Below are positions 12,647 through 21,979 of a DNA stretch of 64,000 nt, piece by piece. The DNA comes from Enterobacter wuhouensis (GTDB taxonomy: Bacteria; Pseudomonadota; Gammaproteobacteria; Enterobacterales; Enterobacteriaceae), in contig NZ_SJOO01000005.1 of the NCBI RefSeq assembly GCF_004331265.1, positions 186,001 to 250,000 on the forward strand, written 5' to 3'. A model generated the notes under the pieces. The model was not told the origin of the DNA, made no database searches, and saw only the letters and a list, made by a program, of their open reading frames with translations. Position 1 is the stretch's first letter; the number at the start of each line of letters is the position of its first letter. A program made the translations under genes and the position numbers.

Positions 12647-12666
12647 TTGTCTGTTAATTTAGACAA
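12647..12666. promoter_or_regulatory. Inverted repeat upstream of the sugar symporter gene
   Basis: TTGTCT and its complement AGACAA are separated by eight AT-rich bases, about 110 bases before the symporter ATG. It could be an operator for the symporter/GH3 pair; no regulator gene is adjacent, and a 6-bp repeat can arise by chance. Confidence 0.3.
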
Positions 12667-12774
12667 TTGTTAGCGCGCAAACCGTTGCTAATACTTGAGC
12701 CTTACCGCGCATTACCCTACATGATGTGCGACTGGTTGAAATACGTTTTAACCTGATAAAAAGGCAAATAACAA

Positions 12775-14175
12775 ATGACACTCTCCTCTGTTTTGCGTAC
12801 CAAAGATAAAATAGGCTATGGCTTAGGCGATATGGCCAGCGCGCTGGTTTGGCAAACGGCAACGTTATTTCTTGCTTATTTTTATACGGACGTTTTCGGT
12901 TTGCCGGCGGCGATCATGGGCACCATGTTTTTAGTGGTGCGCGTGGTGGATGCCTTTGTTGATCCCTGTATCGGCGCGCTGGTGGATCGCACCCAGACGC
13001 GTCACGGCCGTTTTCGCCCCTGGCTGCTGTGGTTCGCCATTCCGTTTGGCGTAAGCTGCCTGATTACCTTCTACGTACCGGACGTCGGGCCGATGGCGAA
13101 AATCGTCTATGCTTGCGTGACCTACGCCATCTTAAGCCTGATTTACTCCGCAATTAACGTGCCTTACTGCGCCATGCCCGGCGCGCTGACGCTGGACCCG
13201 CGCGAGCGCCACTCGCTGCAGTCCTGGCGCTTTGGCCTGTCGTTCATCGGCGGATTGATCGTGACGGTGATTGCCCTGCCGCTGGTGTCGCATCTGGGGC
13301 AGGGAAACGTGCAGAAAGGCTACTTCTATGCCATGAACCTGATGGGGCTGCTGGGCATTGTTTTATTCTTCTGCTGCTTCTTTATGACCCGCGAGCGTTA
13401 TTCTCCGCGTAATGACACCTCCGGCTCCATGCTCACCGATTTAAAACTGCTGGCCGGAAACAGCCAGTGGCGAATTGTGTTCCTGTTTAATATATTGCTG
13501 TTAACCGCCGTGGTGACGCGTGGCTCTGCAACCATGTATTACGTCAACTATGTGCTGCTGCGCCCGGAGCTGGTTTTTGCCTTTATTGTTTCAGGCATGG
13601 TGGCATCCCTGAGCGGGGCATTATTATCGGAACGCCTGCTCGGCAAATTTGACCGCGTGCGCGCCTATCAGTGGACGATTATTTCCTTTGTTATTTTCGG
13701 CGCGCTGATATTTTTCATTCCTCCTTCGCAGGTGTGGCTGATATTCGGCCTCAACATCGTTTTTAGCTTTATTCAAAACCTCACTACGCCGCTCCAGTGG
13801 ACCATGTTCTCCGATGTGGTCGATTATGAAGAGCATCGCAGCGGCCGCCGTCTGGACGGTCTGGTCTTCTCGACCGCCCTGTTTGCCATCAAGTTTGGCC
13901 TGGCGCTGGGCGGGGCCGTTGTCGGCTGGGTGCTGGGAACGGTGGATTACGTCCCCGGGCAGGCAGCGCAGGCACCGCACGTGCTCTCGACCATCAACGC
14001 GCTCTTTACGCTTATCCCCTGTGCGCTTTTCCTCTGCATGGTGGCGCTGCTTTCCATCTACAAACTCAACAGTCGGCTGGTGGATGCCATCGCCCGGGAA
14101 CTCGCGGGCAAGCGCGACGTGCGCCCCGACGCGGGGCAGCTCAGCCCGGCAACCCCTTCCGCAATACAGGAGTAA
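12775..14175 (+). CDS. GPH-family cation:glycoside symporter
   Basis: 466 aa inner-membrane carrier of the glycoside-pentoside-hexuronide:cation symporter family (MelB/XynP/YicJ type) with about twelve hydrophobic segments. Family marks: N-terminal KIGYGLGDMAS, the Asp-containing VVRVVDAFVDPCIGALVDRTQTRHGRFRPWLL region (helix II to loop 2-3, where the cation-binding Asp residues sit), and SDVVDYEEHRSGRR in the second half. It is followed after three bases by a GH3 glycosidase, so it probably imports a small glycoside, such as a xyloside or glucoside, that the enzyme splits in the cytoplasm. The exact sugar is not predictable. Confidence 0.88.
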   Translation: MTLSSVLRTKDKIGYGLGDMASALVWQTATLFLAYFYTDVFGLPAAIMGTMFLVVRVVDAFVDPCIGALVDRTQTRHGRFRPWLLWFAIPFGVSCLITFYVPDVGPMAKIVYACVTYAILSLIYSAINVPYCAMPGALTLDPRERHSLQSWRFGLSFIGGLIVTVIALPLVSHLGQGNVQKGYFYAMNLMGLLGIVLFFCCFFMTRERYSPRNDTSGSMLTDLKLLAGNSQWRIVFLFNILLLTAVVTRGSATMYYVNYVLLRPELVFAFIVSGMVASLSGALLSERLLGKFDRVRAYQWTIISFVIFGALIFFIPPSQVWLIFGLNIVFSFIQNLTTPLQWTMFSDVVDYEEHRSGRRLDGLVFSTALFAIKFGLALGGAVVGWVLGTVDYVPGQAAQAPHVLSTINALFTLIPCALFLCMVALLSIYKLNSRLVDAIARELAGKRDVRPDAGQLSPATPSAIQE

Positions 14176-14178
14176 AAC

Positions 14179-16554
14179 ATGACGGCTATCTATAAGGACG
14201 CGGGACGTCCGGTACACGAGCGCGTCGCCGATCTGCTGGCGCGTATGACCCCGGAAGAGAAGTTTGCCCAAATGCACGCCTACTGGCTGATCCTCGATGA
14301 AAACGGCAACCATCGCGAGCGCAGCGATTTGAGCGATGAATTTGCGGGCGTGAGCGAGCAGGCGGCGCTCAGCGAGCGGCTGAAGCTGGGCGTCGGGCAA
14401 ATCACCCGTCCGCTGGGCACCCATATTGTCGATGCCAGAACCGGCGTGCGTGCGGCCAACCGGCTGCAGCGCATGATGATGGAAGAGACGCGGCTCGGCA
14501 TTCCGGCGCTGTTCCATGAGGAGTGCCTGGTGGGGCTGCTGTGCAAAGACGCCACGCTGTTCCCGTCATCGCTCAACTACGGCTCGACCTGGGACCCGGA
14601 ACTGGTGCAGCGCGCGGCAGAGCAAATCGGCATAGAGGCGCGAACCGTGGGCTGCCAGCAGGGGCTGGCGCCGGTGCTGGACGTTTCCCGCGACGTGCGC
14701 TGGGGGCGTACCGAAGAGACCTTCGGGGAAGATCCCTGGCTGGTGGGCGTGATGGCGACCGCCTACGTGAAAGGCTTACAGGGCGAGAAACGCGACCTCC
14801 TAGCGACCCTCAAGCATTACGTGGGGCACTCGTTCAGCGAAGGGGCGCGCAACCACGCGCCGGTGCACCTCGGGTTTAGCGAATTGAACGACACCTTCCT
14901 GCTGCCGTTCGAGATGGCGGTGAAGCTGGCGAACGCCGGTTCGGTCATGCCCGCCTACCACGATATTGATAATCAGCCGGGGCACAGCGACAGCTTCCTG
15001 CTGACCACCGTCCTGCGCGAGCAGTGGGGCTTCGACGGGATCGTCGTGGCGGACTACGGCGGCGTCAGCCTGCTGCATCAGCACCATGGCATATCTCACG
15101 ATGCGGCGGAATCTGCCGCGCTGGCCTTCAACGCCGGGCTGGACGTTGAGCTGCCGAAAGATGACTGCGCGCGCCATCTGGCGGAAGCGGTAGATCGCGA
15201 GCTGATGTCGATGGCGAAAGTGGATGAGATCGTGGCGCGCACGCTGACCGAAAAATTCCGTCTGGGGCTGTTTGAGAAGCCGTACGCGGATGAAAACGGT
15301 ATCGATCTGCAAAACGCCATGACCCGTCAGGTCGCGCGGGAGGTGGCGACGAAATCCCTCACCCTGCTGGAAAACAACGGCATTTTACCCCTGGGCGGCA
15401 AACCGCGCGTGGCGGTGGTCGGCCCGACGGCTGACGATCCGCTTGCCTTGCTGAGCGGCTACAGCTTCCCGGTGCACCTGATCATCAGCGATATGGTGGA
15501 GGAGACCTCGCAGGTGACGACCCCGCGCGCGGCGCTGGAGCAGTATCTTGGCGCATCGCAGGTGCGTTACGCCAAAGGCTGCCACATTATCGAAAAGCGG
15601 ATGGCGGGTGCGCCGGTCTTCCCGGGCGACAGCGGCGGTAAGCCCATGCAGCAGTCGCCGGTTTCACAAAGCACCGCGCTCATACCCGAGGCCGTAAACG
15701 CGGCGCAGGCGAGTGACGTGGTCGTCGCCTGCGTGGGCGATCTTGCCGGGCTGTTCCAGAGCGGTACCGTAGGGGAGGGGTCCGATACCGATTCCCTGAA
15801 CCTGCCGGGCGTGCAGCAGCAGCTGCTGGAGGCGCTGGTGGCAACCGGCAAGCCGGTAATCGTGGTGATGACGGGCGGGCGCCCTTATAACCTTCAGGGT
15901 CTGGAAGATAAAGTCGCCGCGCTGATGATGGCCTGGGCGCCGGGGCAGGAAGGAGGCTGGGCGATTGCCGATGTGCTCACCGGACGCGCTGAGCCGCAGG
16001 GCAGGCTGGTGGTCAGCGTGCCCAAGAGCGCGGGCGCAATGCCGTTCTACTATAACCACAAGCTCAAAAGCGGCGGCACGCCGTTCGCGTTCCATTTCGG
16101 CGCGCGCTATCCGTTCGGTTTTGGCCTTGGCTGGACGACGTTTAGCTGGGGGGCGGCGAAAGCGGTGGCATCCAGCGTGCCGATCGACGGCGAGGTGACG
16201 CTGAGTGTGGACATCACTAATACCGGTGAACGCAGCGGCAGCGAGGTGGTGCAGGTTTACGTCAGGGATAAGGTCGCCACGCAGGTGCGGTCGCTTCAGG
16301 AGCTGAAGGCCTTCCAGCGCGTCACACTCTCGCCGGGTGAAACCGCAACGCTCACCTTTACGCTACCGGTGGATATGCTCAACTTTACCCGTCGCGACGG
16401 GAAACGCATTGTGGAGCCGGGCGAATTTGAGCTGCAGGTTGGCGCATCGTCGGCGGATATACGCGACGTGCTGACGGTGAAGGTGGCCGGGGAAACGCGG
16501 GTATTACCGGGTGAGTGGAAGATGGTGAGTCGCTGTGACGTGACGCGCGGATAA
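14179..16554 (+). CDS. Glycoside hydrolase family 3 enzyme (beta-glucosidase/beta-xylosidase type)
   Basis: 791 aa. Order of domains: (alpha/beta)8 barrel (about 1-360) with the nucleophile Asp292 in IVVADYGGV, alpha/beta sandwich (about 380-620), and a C-terminal fibronectin-III-like domain (about 670-780). No signal peptide is visible, so it acts in the cytoplasm on a sugar taken up by the preceding symporter; AGGAG precedes the ATG. GH3 proteins with this plan hydrolyse beta-glucosides, beta-xylosides or alpha-arabinosides from the non-reducing end; specificity is not set by the visible motifs. This pair occupies the place taken by the ydi fatty-acid-type genes in E. coli after ppsA. Confidence 0.88.
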   Translation: MTAIYKDAGRPVHERVADLLARMTPEEKFAQMHAYWLILDENGNHRERSDLSDEFAGVSEQAALSERLKLGVGQITRPLGTHIVDARTGVRAANRLQRMMMEETRLGIPALFHEECLVGLLCKDATLFPSSLNYGSTWDPELVQRAAEQIGIEARTVGCQQGLAPVLDVSRDVRWGRTEETFGEDPWLVGVMATAYVKGLQGEKRDLLATLKHYVGHSFSEGARNHAPVHLGFSELNDTFLLPFEMAVKLANAGSVMPAYHDIDNQPGHSDSFLLTTVLREQWGFDGIVVADYGGVSLLHQHHGISHDAAESAALAFNAGLDVELPKDDCARHLAEAVDRELMSMAKVDEIVARTLTEKFRLGLFEKPYADENGIDLQNAMTRQVAREVATKSLTLLENNGILPLGGKPRVAVVGPTADDPLALLSGYSFPVHLIISDMVEETSQVTTPRAALEQYLGASQVRYAKGCHIIEKRMAGAPVFPGDSGGKPMQQSPVSQSTALIPEAVNAAQASDVVVACVGDLAGLFQSGTVGEGSDTDSLNLPGVQQQLLEALVATGKPVIVVMTGGRPYNLQGLEDKVAALMMAWAPGQEGGWAIADVLTGRAEPQGRLVVSVPKSAGAMPFYYNHKLKSGGTPFAFHFGARYPFGFGLGWTTFSWGAAKAVASSVPIDGEVTLSVDITNTGERSGSEVVQVYVRDKVATQVRSLQELKAFQRVTLSPGETATLTFTLPVDMLNFTRRDGKRIVEPGEFELQVGASSADIRDVLTVKVAGETRVLPGEWKMVSRCDVTRG

Positions 16555-16561
16555 AAGGATA

Positions 16562-16667
16562 AAAAAAAAGCCCATCGTGGGAGATGGGCAAAGACTACAC
16601 ACAGCAATTCGTTGTTTCACTCAGGGGATTTCCATGCTTATAAATCAAGGTGTTGATTTATAACCGT
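16562..16667 (-). ncRNA. rprA: RprA small regulatory RNA
   Basis: The minus strand from 16667 reads ACGGTTATAAATC..., then the GCATGGAAATCCCC segment that pairs with the rpoS leader in E. coli, and ends in the hairpin GCCCATCTCCCACGATGGGC (16571-16590) plus a T run. Length about 106 nt, the E. coli size. RprA is an Hfq-binding RNA that activates rpoS translation and is induced by the Rcs phosphorelay. A TACTAT -10 box lies at 16674-16679, correctly placed for this 5' end, and the upstream GAATCTGATCG stretch resembles the RcsB-responsive region. It neighbours ydiK as in E. coli. Confidence 0.95.
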
Positions 16668-16841
16668 GTCCTAATAGTAGGCATGTCGGCTTTTAGCGTC
16701 GATCAGATTCGTCTCAATAGTTAAAGAGACGTAAAGATTGATTGAGGTTAGCAGCGGACTTACTGCTGAAATGGCGGGTCTGACCAGTGAGTAATGAATA
16801 AATACGTTAGCAACATTTAAGTATTGTGCGAAATAATGTAG

Positions 16842-16867
16842 GCCGGGTAAGCGCAGCGCCACCCGGC
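16842..16867. repeat. REP-type palindrome, copy 2
   Basis: GCCGGGT (16842-16848) and ACCCGGC (16861-16867) around AAGCGCAGCGCC, nearly the same as 7763-7788 with compensating base changes in the stem. It lies directly after the ydiK stop codon, the same position as copy 1 relative to aroH. Confidence 0.78.
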
Positions 16868-16874
16868 ACAAACA

Positions 16875-17990
16875 TTACTGCTTGTTCTTGTCTTCCAGCT
16901 CTTCAAGCTCGCTCAGAATTACGTCCGGATCGGTTCCCGGCGGCGGCACTTCATGCACCCAGGCCGAGAAGAGACGCCATGTCACCGCGAGCAGCACCGG
17001 GCCAATAAACAGGCCGATCATCCCAAAGGCAATCAGCCCGCCGATAACGCCGGATAAAATCAGAATCAGCGGCAGATCGGCGCCCATGCGGATGAGGATA
17101 GGGCGAATCACGTTATCCATCGTGCCGACCACGCAGCTCCACACCAGCAGCACGGTGCCCCAGGTGGTATTCCCCGTCCAGTAAAGCCAGATGATGCAGG
17201 GAACCAGCACCAGCAGCGGCCCCAGCTGGGCAAGACAGGTCATCAGCATCACCACGGTAAAGACGGTCGCATAAGGCACGCCGGAAATCGCCAGACCAAT
17301 ACCGCCCAGTACCGCCTGCACCAGGGCTGTAACCACCACGCCAAGCGCAACCGCGCGCACCGCTTGCGCAGCCAGCAGTACCGCCGCGTCGCCGCGCTTG
17401 CCCGCCAGACGGGTGGCAAAATGACGAACCCCTAAAGCGACCTGCTCACCGCGCCAGTACAGCAGGGCGCTAAAGACCAGCATCAGCGCGCAGTGCATCA
17501 TAAAGCGGCCAATATGCGCCGCCTGCCCGACAAACCAGGTGGTGGTGGTGCCGATATATGGACGCACTTTCGCCATCAATGCGCTGCCGCCCATCTCCAG
17601 CAGGCTATGCCAGCCGCTGTAGAGTTTTTCACCAACCAGCGGAATGCTGTTCAGCCAGGCGAGATCCGGCAGCGTCATTTCACCGCTGGTCACGGCGCGG
17701 ATCACCGGGCCGCTGGAGTCGACAAGGCTGTTCACCAGCAGGGCAATCGGAATGATAAACAGCAGGAACAGCAGCAGCGTCATGACCAGCACGGCCAGGC
17801 CGCGACGGCCAAACAGCAATTTCTGCAGCCGTAATAACAGAGGCCAGGTTGCAACGACCACGGTAGCGGCCCACGCAAAACCGAGCACGAAAGGTTGAAC
17901 AATCCACAGACACGCAATAATCATCAGTGCTAAAAACAGCACCGACAGCAAAATTTGCGCAACATCCCTGGGCTGACGAAGATTGACCAT
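16875..17990 (-). CDS. ydiK: AI-2E family membrane protein YdiK
   Basis: 371 aa inner-membrane protein (E. coli YdiK is 370). Two N-terminal hydrophobic segments (about 12-50), one at 62-85, a long middle hydrophilic part, then four or five helices to about 345 and an acidic tail rich in Glu/Lys. The family is called AI-2E/PerM-like; members are proposed exporters or Na+/H+ antiporters, but no substrate is established for YdiK. A PurR-type site lies in the shared upstream region with ydiJ. Confidence 0.88.
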   Translation of the reverse strand: MVNLRQPRDVAQILLSVLFLALMIIACLWIVQPFVLGFAWAATVVVATWPLLLRLQKLLFGRRGLAVLVMTLLLFLLFIIPIALLVNSLVDSSGPVIRAVTSGEMTLPDLAWLNSIPLVGEKLYSGWHSLLEMGGSALMAKVRPYIGTTTTWFVGQAAHIGRFMMHCALMLVFSALLYWRGEQVALGVRHFATRLAGKRGDAAVLLAAQAVRAVALGVVVTALVQAVLGGIGLAISGVPYATVFTVVMLMTCLAQLGPLLVLVPCIIWLYWTGNTTWGTVLLVWSCVVGTMDNVIRPILIRMGADLPLILILSGVIGGLIAFGMIGLFIGPVLLAVTWRLFSAWVHEVPPPGTDPDVILSELEELEDKNKQ

Positions 17991-18148
17991 AAATGAAACT
18001 TTCCTTAAATGAACGCCAGCATGGCCGACGATAACGTAAACCGCTTTCCTCTAATCATTGGTGATTTCAGCGATTTTTGACAGGCGGATTTTGCCCGTAA
18101 TTCTACGAAGCACATAAGAAAAAAATGTGATAAAACTTTCCAGACACA

Positions 18149-18164
18149 ACGCAAACGATTTCAC
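18149..18164. promoter_or_regulatory. Putative PurR box between ydiK and ydiJ
   Basis: ACGCAAACGATTTCAC matches the PurR consensus ACGCAAACGTTTTCNT at most positions. It lies 26 bases before ydiJ and 159 before ydiK. Purine control of this divergent pair has been reported in E. coli as far as I recall; not checked here. Confidence 0.55.
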
Positions 18165-18189
18165 ATTACTCTAATTAGGGTCGACAGTA

Positions 18190-21100
18190 ATGATCCCACA
18201 GATTTCTCAGGCACCCGGCGTCGTCCAGCTGGTGCTTAATTTTTTGCAAGCACTGGAGCAACAGGGTTTTACAGGTGATACCGCCACGAACTATGCCGAC
18301 AGGCTGACGATGGCGACCGATAACAGTATCTACCAGCTTCTTCCCGATGCCGTCGTTTTCCCTCGCTCAACGGCGGACGTGGCGCTGATTGCCCGTCTGG
18401 CCTCGCAGGAGCGCTTTGCTTCGCTGATCTTTACCCCGCGCGGCGGCGGCACCGGAACCAACGGGCAGGCGCTGAACCAGGGCATCATCATCGATATGTC
18501 TCGCTACATGAACCGCATCATTGAGATTAACCCTGAAGAGGGGTGGGTGCGGGTTGAAGCGGGCGTGATTAAGGATCAGCTTAACCAATACCTAAAGCCT
18601 TACGGCTATTTCTTTGCCCCGGAGCTGTCCACCAGCAACCGCGCCACGATTGGTGGAATGATCAACACCGATGCCTCCGGGCAGGGGTCGCTGGTCTACG
18701 GCAAAACCTCCGATCACGTCATGGGCGTGCGTGCCGTACTGCTGGGGGGCGATATTCTGGATACCCAGCCGATGCCGGTCGAGCTGGCCGAAACGCTGGG
18801 CAAAGAGAGCACGACAAGCGGGAGAATTTACCGCACGGTGCTGGAACGCTGTCGCGACAACCGCCAGCTGATCCTGGACAAATTCCCTAAGCTAAACCGC
18901 TTCCTGACCGGCTACGATCTGCGCCACGTCTTTAACGACGATCTTACCCGGTTTGATTTAACCCGCGTGCTGACCGGCTCTGAAGGGACGCTGGCGTTTA
19001 TCACCGAAGCCCGTCTGGATATCATCCGGCTGCCGAAAGTGCGCCGTCTGGTGAACGTAAAGTACAACTCCTTCGATTCCGCGCTGCGCAATGCCCCGTT
19101 TATGGTGGAGGCGCGGGCGCTTTCGGTGGAAACCGTCGACTCTAAGGTGCTCAATCTGGCGCGGGAAGATATTGTCTGGCACTCCGTGAGCGAGCTGATT
19201 ACCGACGTGCCGGATAAAGAGATGCTTGGCCTCAACATCGTGGAATTTGCCGGGGATGATGAGGCGCTGATCGAAAGCCAGGTGAACGCGCTCTGCCAGC
19301 GCCTGGACGAACTCATCGCGCAGGGCGAGGGCGGCGTCATTGGCTGGCAGCTGTGTAACGATCTATCCGGCATTGAGCGTATCTACGCGATGCGTAAAAA
19401 AGCGGTAGGACTGCTCGGCAACGCGAAGGGGGCGGCGAAGCCGATTCCGTTTGCCGAGGATACCTGCGTGCCGCCGGAACACCTTGCCGACTACATCGTT
19501 GAGTTTCGCGCGCTGCTGGACGGCCACGGCCTGAGCTACGGCATGTTCGGGCACGTCGATGCCGGGGTGCTGCACGTGCGCCCCGCGCTGGACATGTGCG
19601 ACCCGCAGCAGGAGATCCTGATGAAGGCGATCTCCGACGACGTGGTGGCCCTGACGGCGAAATATGGCGGCCTGCTGTGGGGGGAGCACGGGAAAGGGTT
19701 CCGCGCGGAGTACAGCCCGGCGTTCTTCGGCGAGCAGCTTTTCGGCGAGTTGCGCAAGATTAAAGCGGCCTTCGACCCGGACAACCGGCTCAACCCGGGT
19801 AAAATTTGCCCGCCTGAGGGCGTCGATGCGCCGATGCTGCAGGTCGACGCCGTCAAGCGCGGGACCTACGACAGGCAAATCCCGATCGCGGTACGCTCCT
19901 CCTGGCGCGGCGCGATGGAGTGTAACGGCAACGGCCTGTGCTTCAACTTCGACGTGAAAAGCCCGATGTGCCCGTCGATGAAAATCACCAGCAACCGCAT
20001 TCACTCGCCAAAAGGGCGCGCCACGCTGGTGCGCGAATGGCTGCGCCTGCTCGCCGATCGCGGAGTCGATCCGCTGAAGCTCGAGCAGGAACTGCCGGAA
20101 AAACGCGCCAGCCTGCGCTCGCTTATCGAACGCACCCGCAACAGCTGGCACGCGAACAAAGGCGAATACGATTTCTCGCACGAAGTGAAGGAGGCGATGT
20201 CCGGCTGCCTGGCCTGCAAAGCCTGTTCAACCCAGTGTCCGATCAAAATCGACGTGCCGGAATTCCGCTCGCGCTTCCTGCAGCTCTACCACACGCGCTA
20301 TCTGCGCCCGATGCGCGACCATCTGGTGGCGACGGTGGAAAGCTACGCCCCGCTGATGGCGCGCGCGCCGAAGACCTTTAACTTCTTTATCAACCAGCCG
20401 CTGGTGCGCAAACTTTCCGAAAAACATATCGGCATGGTGGACCTTCCGCTGCTGTCGGTGCCGTCTCTGCAGCGCCAGCTGGTGGGGCATCGCTCTGCGA
20501 ACATGACGCTGGAGCAGCTTGAGGCGTTAAGCCCTGAGCAAAAGGCGAAGGTGGTGCTGGTGGTACAGGACCCGTTCACCAGCTACTACGACGCGCAGGT
20601 GGTGGCCGATTTTGTCCGTCTGGCCGAAAAGCTGGATTATCAGCCGGTGGTGCTGCCGTTTTCACCCAATGGTAAGGCCCAGCACATTAAAGGGTTCCTG
20701 AACCGCTTTGCGAAAACCGCGCAGAAAACGTCTGACTTCCTGAATCGCGTGGCGCAGCTTGGGATACCGATGGTCGGCGTCGATCCGGCGCTGGTGCTGT
20801 GCTATCGCGATGAGTACAAGCAAACGCTGGGCGACAAACGCGGCGATTTCCACGTCATGCTGGTGCACGAGTGGCTGCCTGCTGCGCTGCAGGGCACGGC
20901 CTCCCGGGACGTCAGCGGCGAGCCGTGGTATCTGTTTGGCCATTGTACCGAGGTGACGGCGCTGCCGGGCGCGCCTGCGCAGTGGGCGGCGATTTTCGCT
21001 CGCTTCGGCGCGAAGCTTGAGAGCGTCAGCGTGGGCTGCTGCGGTATGGCGGGAACCTACGGGCATGAGGTCAAAAACCACGCCAGCTCGCTTGGCATAT

Positions 21101-21246
21101 ACGAGCTGTCGTGGCACCAGGCGATGCAGCGCCTGCCGCGCAGCCGCTGTCTGGCAACCGGCTACTCCTGCCGCAGCCAGGTGAAGCGCGTGGAAGGTAA
21201 CGGCGTACGCCACCCATTACAGGCTTTACTGGAGATTATCGGATGA
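18190..21246 (+). CDS. ydiJ: D-2-hydroxyglutarate dehydrogenase-type FAD/Fe-S oxidoreductase YdiJ
   Basis: 1018 aa, the family length. Domains: FAD-binding PCMH domain (about 40-280; PRGGGTGTNGQALNQG contacts FAD), FAD-oxidase C-terminal domain (to about 540; the active-site region reads LLWGEHGKGFRAEY), a ferredoxin-like part with CLACKACSTQCPIKIDVP (about 675-692), and a GlpC-like Cys-rich end (VGCCGMAGTYGHE near 950). E. coli YdiJ oxidises D-2-hydroxyglutarate formed as a side product of serine synthesis; that activity is known for the family and inferred here. Its stop overlaps menI by four bases. Confidence 0.93.
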   Translation: MIPQISQAPGVVQLVLNFLQALEQQGFTGDTATNYADRLTMATDNSIYQLLPDAVVFPRSTADVALIARLASQERFASLIFTPRGGGTGTNGQALNQGIIIDMSRYMNRIIEINPEEGWVRVEAGVIKDQLNQYLKPYGYFFAPELSTSNRATIGGMINTDASGQGSLVYGKTSDHVMGVRAVLLGGDILDTQPMPVELAETLGKESTTSGRIYRTVLERCRDNRQLILDKFPKLNRFLTGYDLRHVFNDDLTRFDLTRVLTGSEGTLAFITEARLDIIRLPKVRRLVNVKYNSFDSALRNAPFMVEARALSVETVDSKVLNLAREDIVWHSVSELITDVPDKEMLGLNIVEFAGDDEALIESQVNALCQRLDELIAQGEGGVIGWQLCNDLSGIERIYAMRKKAVGLLGNAKGAAKPIPFAEDTCVPPEHLADYIVEFRALLDGHGLSYGMFGHVDAGVLHVRPALDMCDPQQEILMKAISDDVVALTAKYGGLLWGEHGKGFRAEYSPAFFGEQLFGELRKIKAAFDPDNRLNPGKICPPEGVDAPMLQVDAVKRGTYDRQIPIAVRSSWRGAMECNGNGLCFNFDVKSPMCPSMKITSNRIHSPKGRATLVREWLRLLADRGVDPLKLEQELPEKRASLRSLIERTRNSWHANKGEYDFSHEVKEAMSGCLACKACSTQCPIKIDVPEFRSRFLQLYHTRYLRPMRDHLVATVESYAPLMARAPKTFNFFINQPLVRKLSEKHIGMVDLPLLSVPSLQRQLVGHRSANMTLEQLEALSPEQKAKVVLVVQDPFTSYYDAQVVADFVRLAEKLDYQPVVLPFSPNGKAQHIKGFLNRFAKTAQKTSDFLNRVAQLGIPMVGVDPALVLCYRDEYKQTLGDKRGDFHVMLVHEWLPAALQGTASRDVSGEPWYLFGHCTEVTALPGAPAQWAAIFARFGAKLESVSVGCCGMAGTYGHEVKNHASSLGIYELSWHQAMQRLPRSRCLATGYSCRSQVKRVEGNGVRHPLQALLEIIG

Positions 21247-21653
21247 TCTGGAAACGTGCAGTGACGCTTCAGGCGCTAAATGCCATGGGCGAAGGGAACA
21301 TGGTAGGTTTGCTGGATATTCAGTTTACCCGCATTGGCGAGAACGAGCTGGAAGCGACAATGCCCGTCGATGGCCGTACCCATCAGCCGTTTGGTTTACT
21401 GCACGGCGGGGCCTCCGTCGTGCTGGCTGAAACGCTGGGTTCGGTGGCGGGCTATTTATGCACCGAAGGAGAGCACAAGGTAGTGGGCCTGGAGGTTAAC
21501 GCCAACCACATTCGCTCGGTGCGCAGCGGGCGCGTGCGCGGCATTTGCCGCGCGCTTCACGCCGGAAGCCGCCATCAGGTGTGGCAGATCGATATTCTCG
21601 ACGAGCAGGATCGCCTGTGCTGTTCGTCCAGGCTGACGACGGCGGTGGTGTAA
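21243..21653 (+). CDS. menI: 1,4-dihydroxy-2-naphthoyl-CoA thioesterase MenI
   Basis: 136 aa hotdog-fold thioesterase of menaquinone and phylloquinone-type synthesis. The active-site segment HGGASVVLAETLGSVA carries the catalytic Glu (about residue 63). It overlaps ydiJ by ATGA, so the two are co-transcribed. E. coli MenI (YdiI) has the same size and neighbourhood and also accepts other acyl-CoA substrates. Confidence 0.93.
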   Translation: MIWKRAVTLQALNAMGEGNMVGLLDIQFTRIGENELEATMPVDGRTHQPFGLLHGGASVVLAETLGSVAGYLCTEGEHKVVGLEVNANHIRSVRSGRVRGICRALHAGSRHQVWQIDILDEQDRLCCSSRLTTAVV

Positions 21654-21738
21654 AGTTTCCAGAAGTTTTGCCTTTGGTCAAAATCTAGCCAGTCTTCTGT
21701 GATATACTGGTCAGGTTTTGTACATAAGCGAGGACATC

Positions 21739-21933
21739 ATGGATACTGAAATAACCCCAACGCAGCTGGCAATTGAATATATACGTCGCGATAAGAGCAA
21801 CCTGTCTCCGGCGCAGTACCTGAAAAAGCTGAAACAGCTTGAGCTGGAATTTGCAGATTTGCTGGCGCTCTCTTCTAACGAACTGAAAGAAGAGATCTAC
21901 TTTGCCTGGCGGTTGGGCGTTCACGTCCATTGA
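21739..21933 (+). CDS. ydiH: Small conserved protein YdiH
   Basis: 64 aa, predicted soluble and largely helical, with Lys/Glu/Leu-rich middle (YLKKLKQLELEFADLLAL). E. coli YdiH (about 62 aa) sits in the same place after menI. Function is unknown. ATG 21739 is chosen because GAGG lies seven bases upstream and the length fits; the open frame extends seven codons further. Confidence 0.85.
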   Translation: MDTEITPTQLAIEYIRRDKSNLSPAQYLKKLKQLELEFADLLALSSNELKEEIYFAWRLGVHVH

Positions 21934-21942
21934 GTGTGGGTA

Positions 21943-21967
21943 AAAAGGCCGCGACTGCGGCCTTTTT
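21943..21967 (+). terminator. Intrinsic terminator after ydiH
   Basis: AAAAAGGCCGC pairs with GCGGCCTTTTTT around GACT. It marks the end of the conserved ydiJ-menI-ydiH block and the border of the accessory region. Confidence 0.9.
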
Positions 21968-21979
21968 TGTCTTTCGAAT

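Noticed and set aside
16671..16871. 66-codon minus-strand frame upstream of rprA
   Set aside because: It covers the rprA promoter and the REP element; no ribosome site and no family resemblance.
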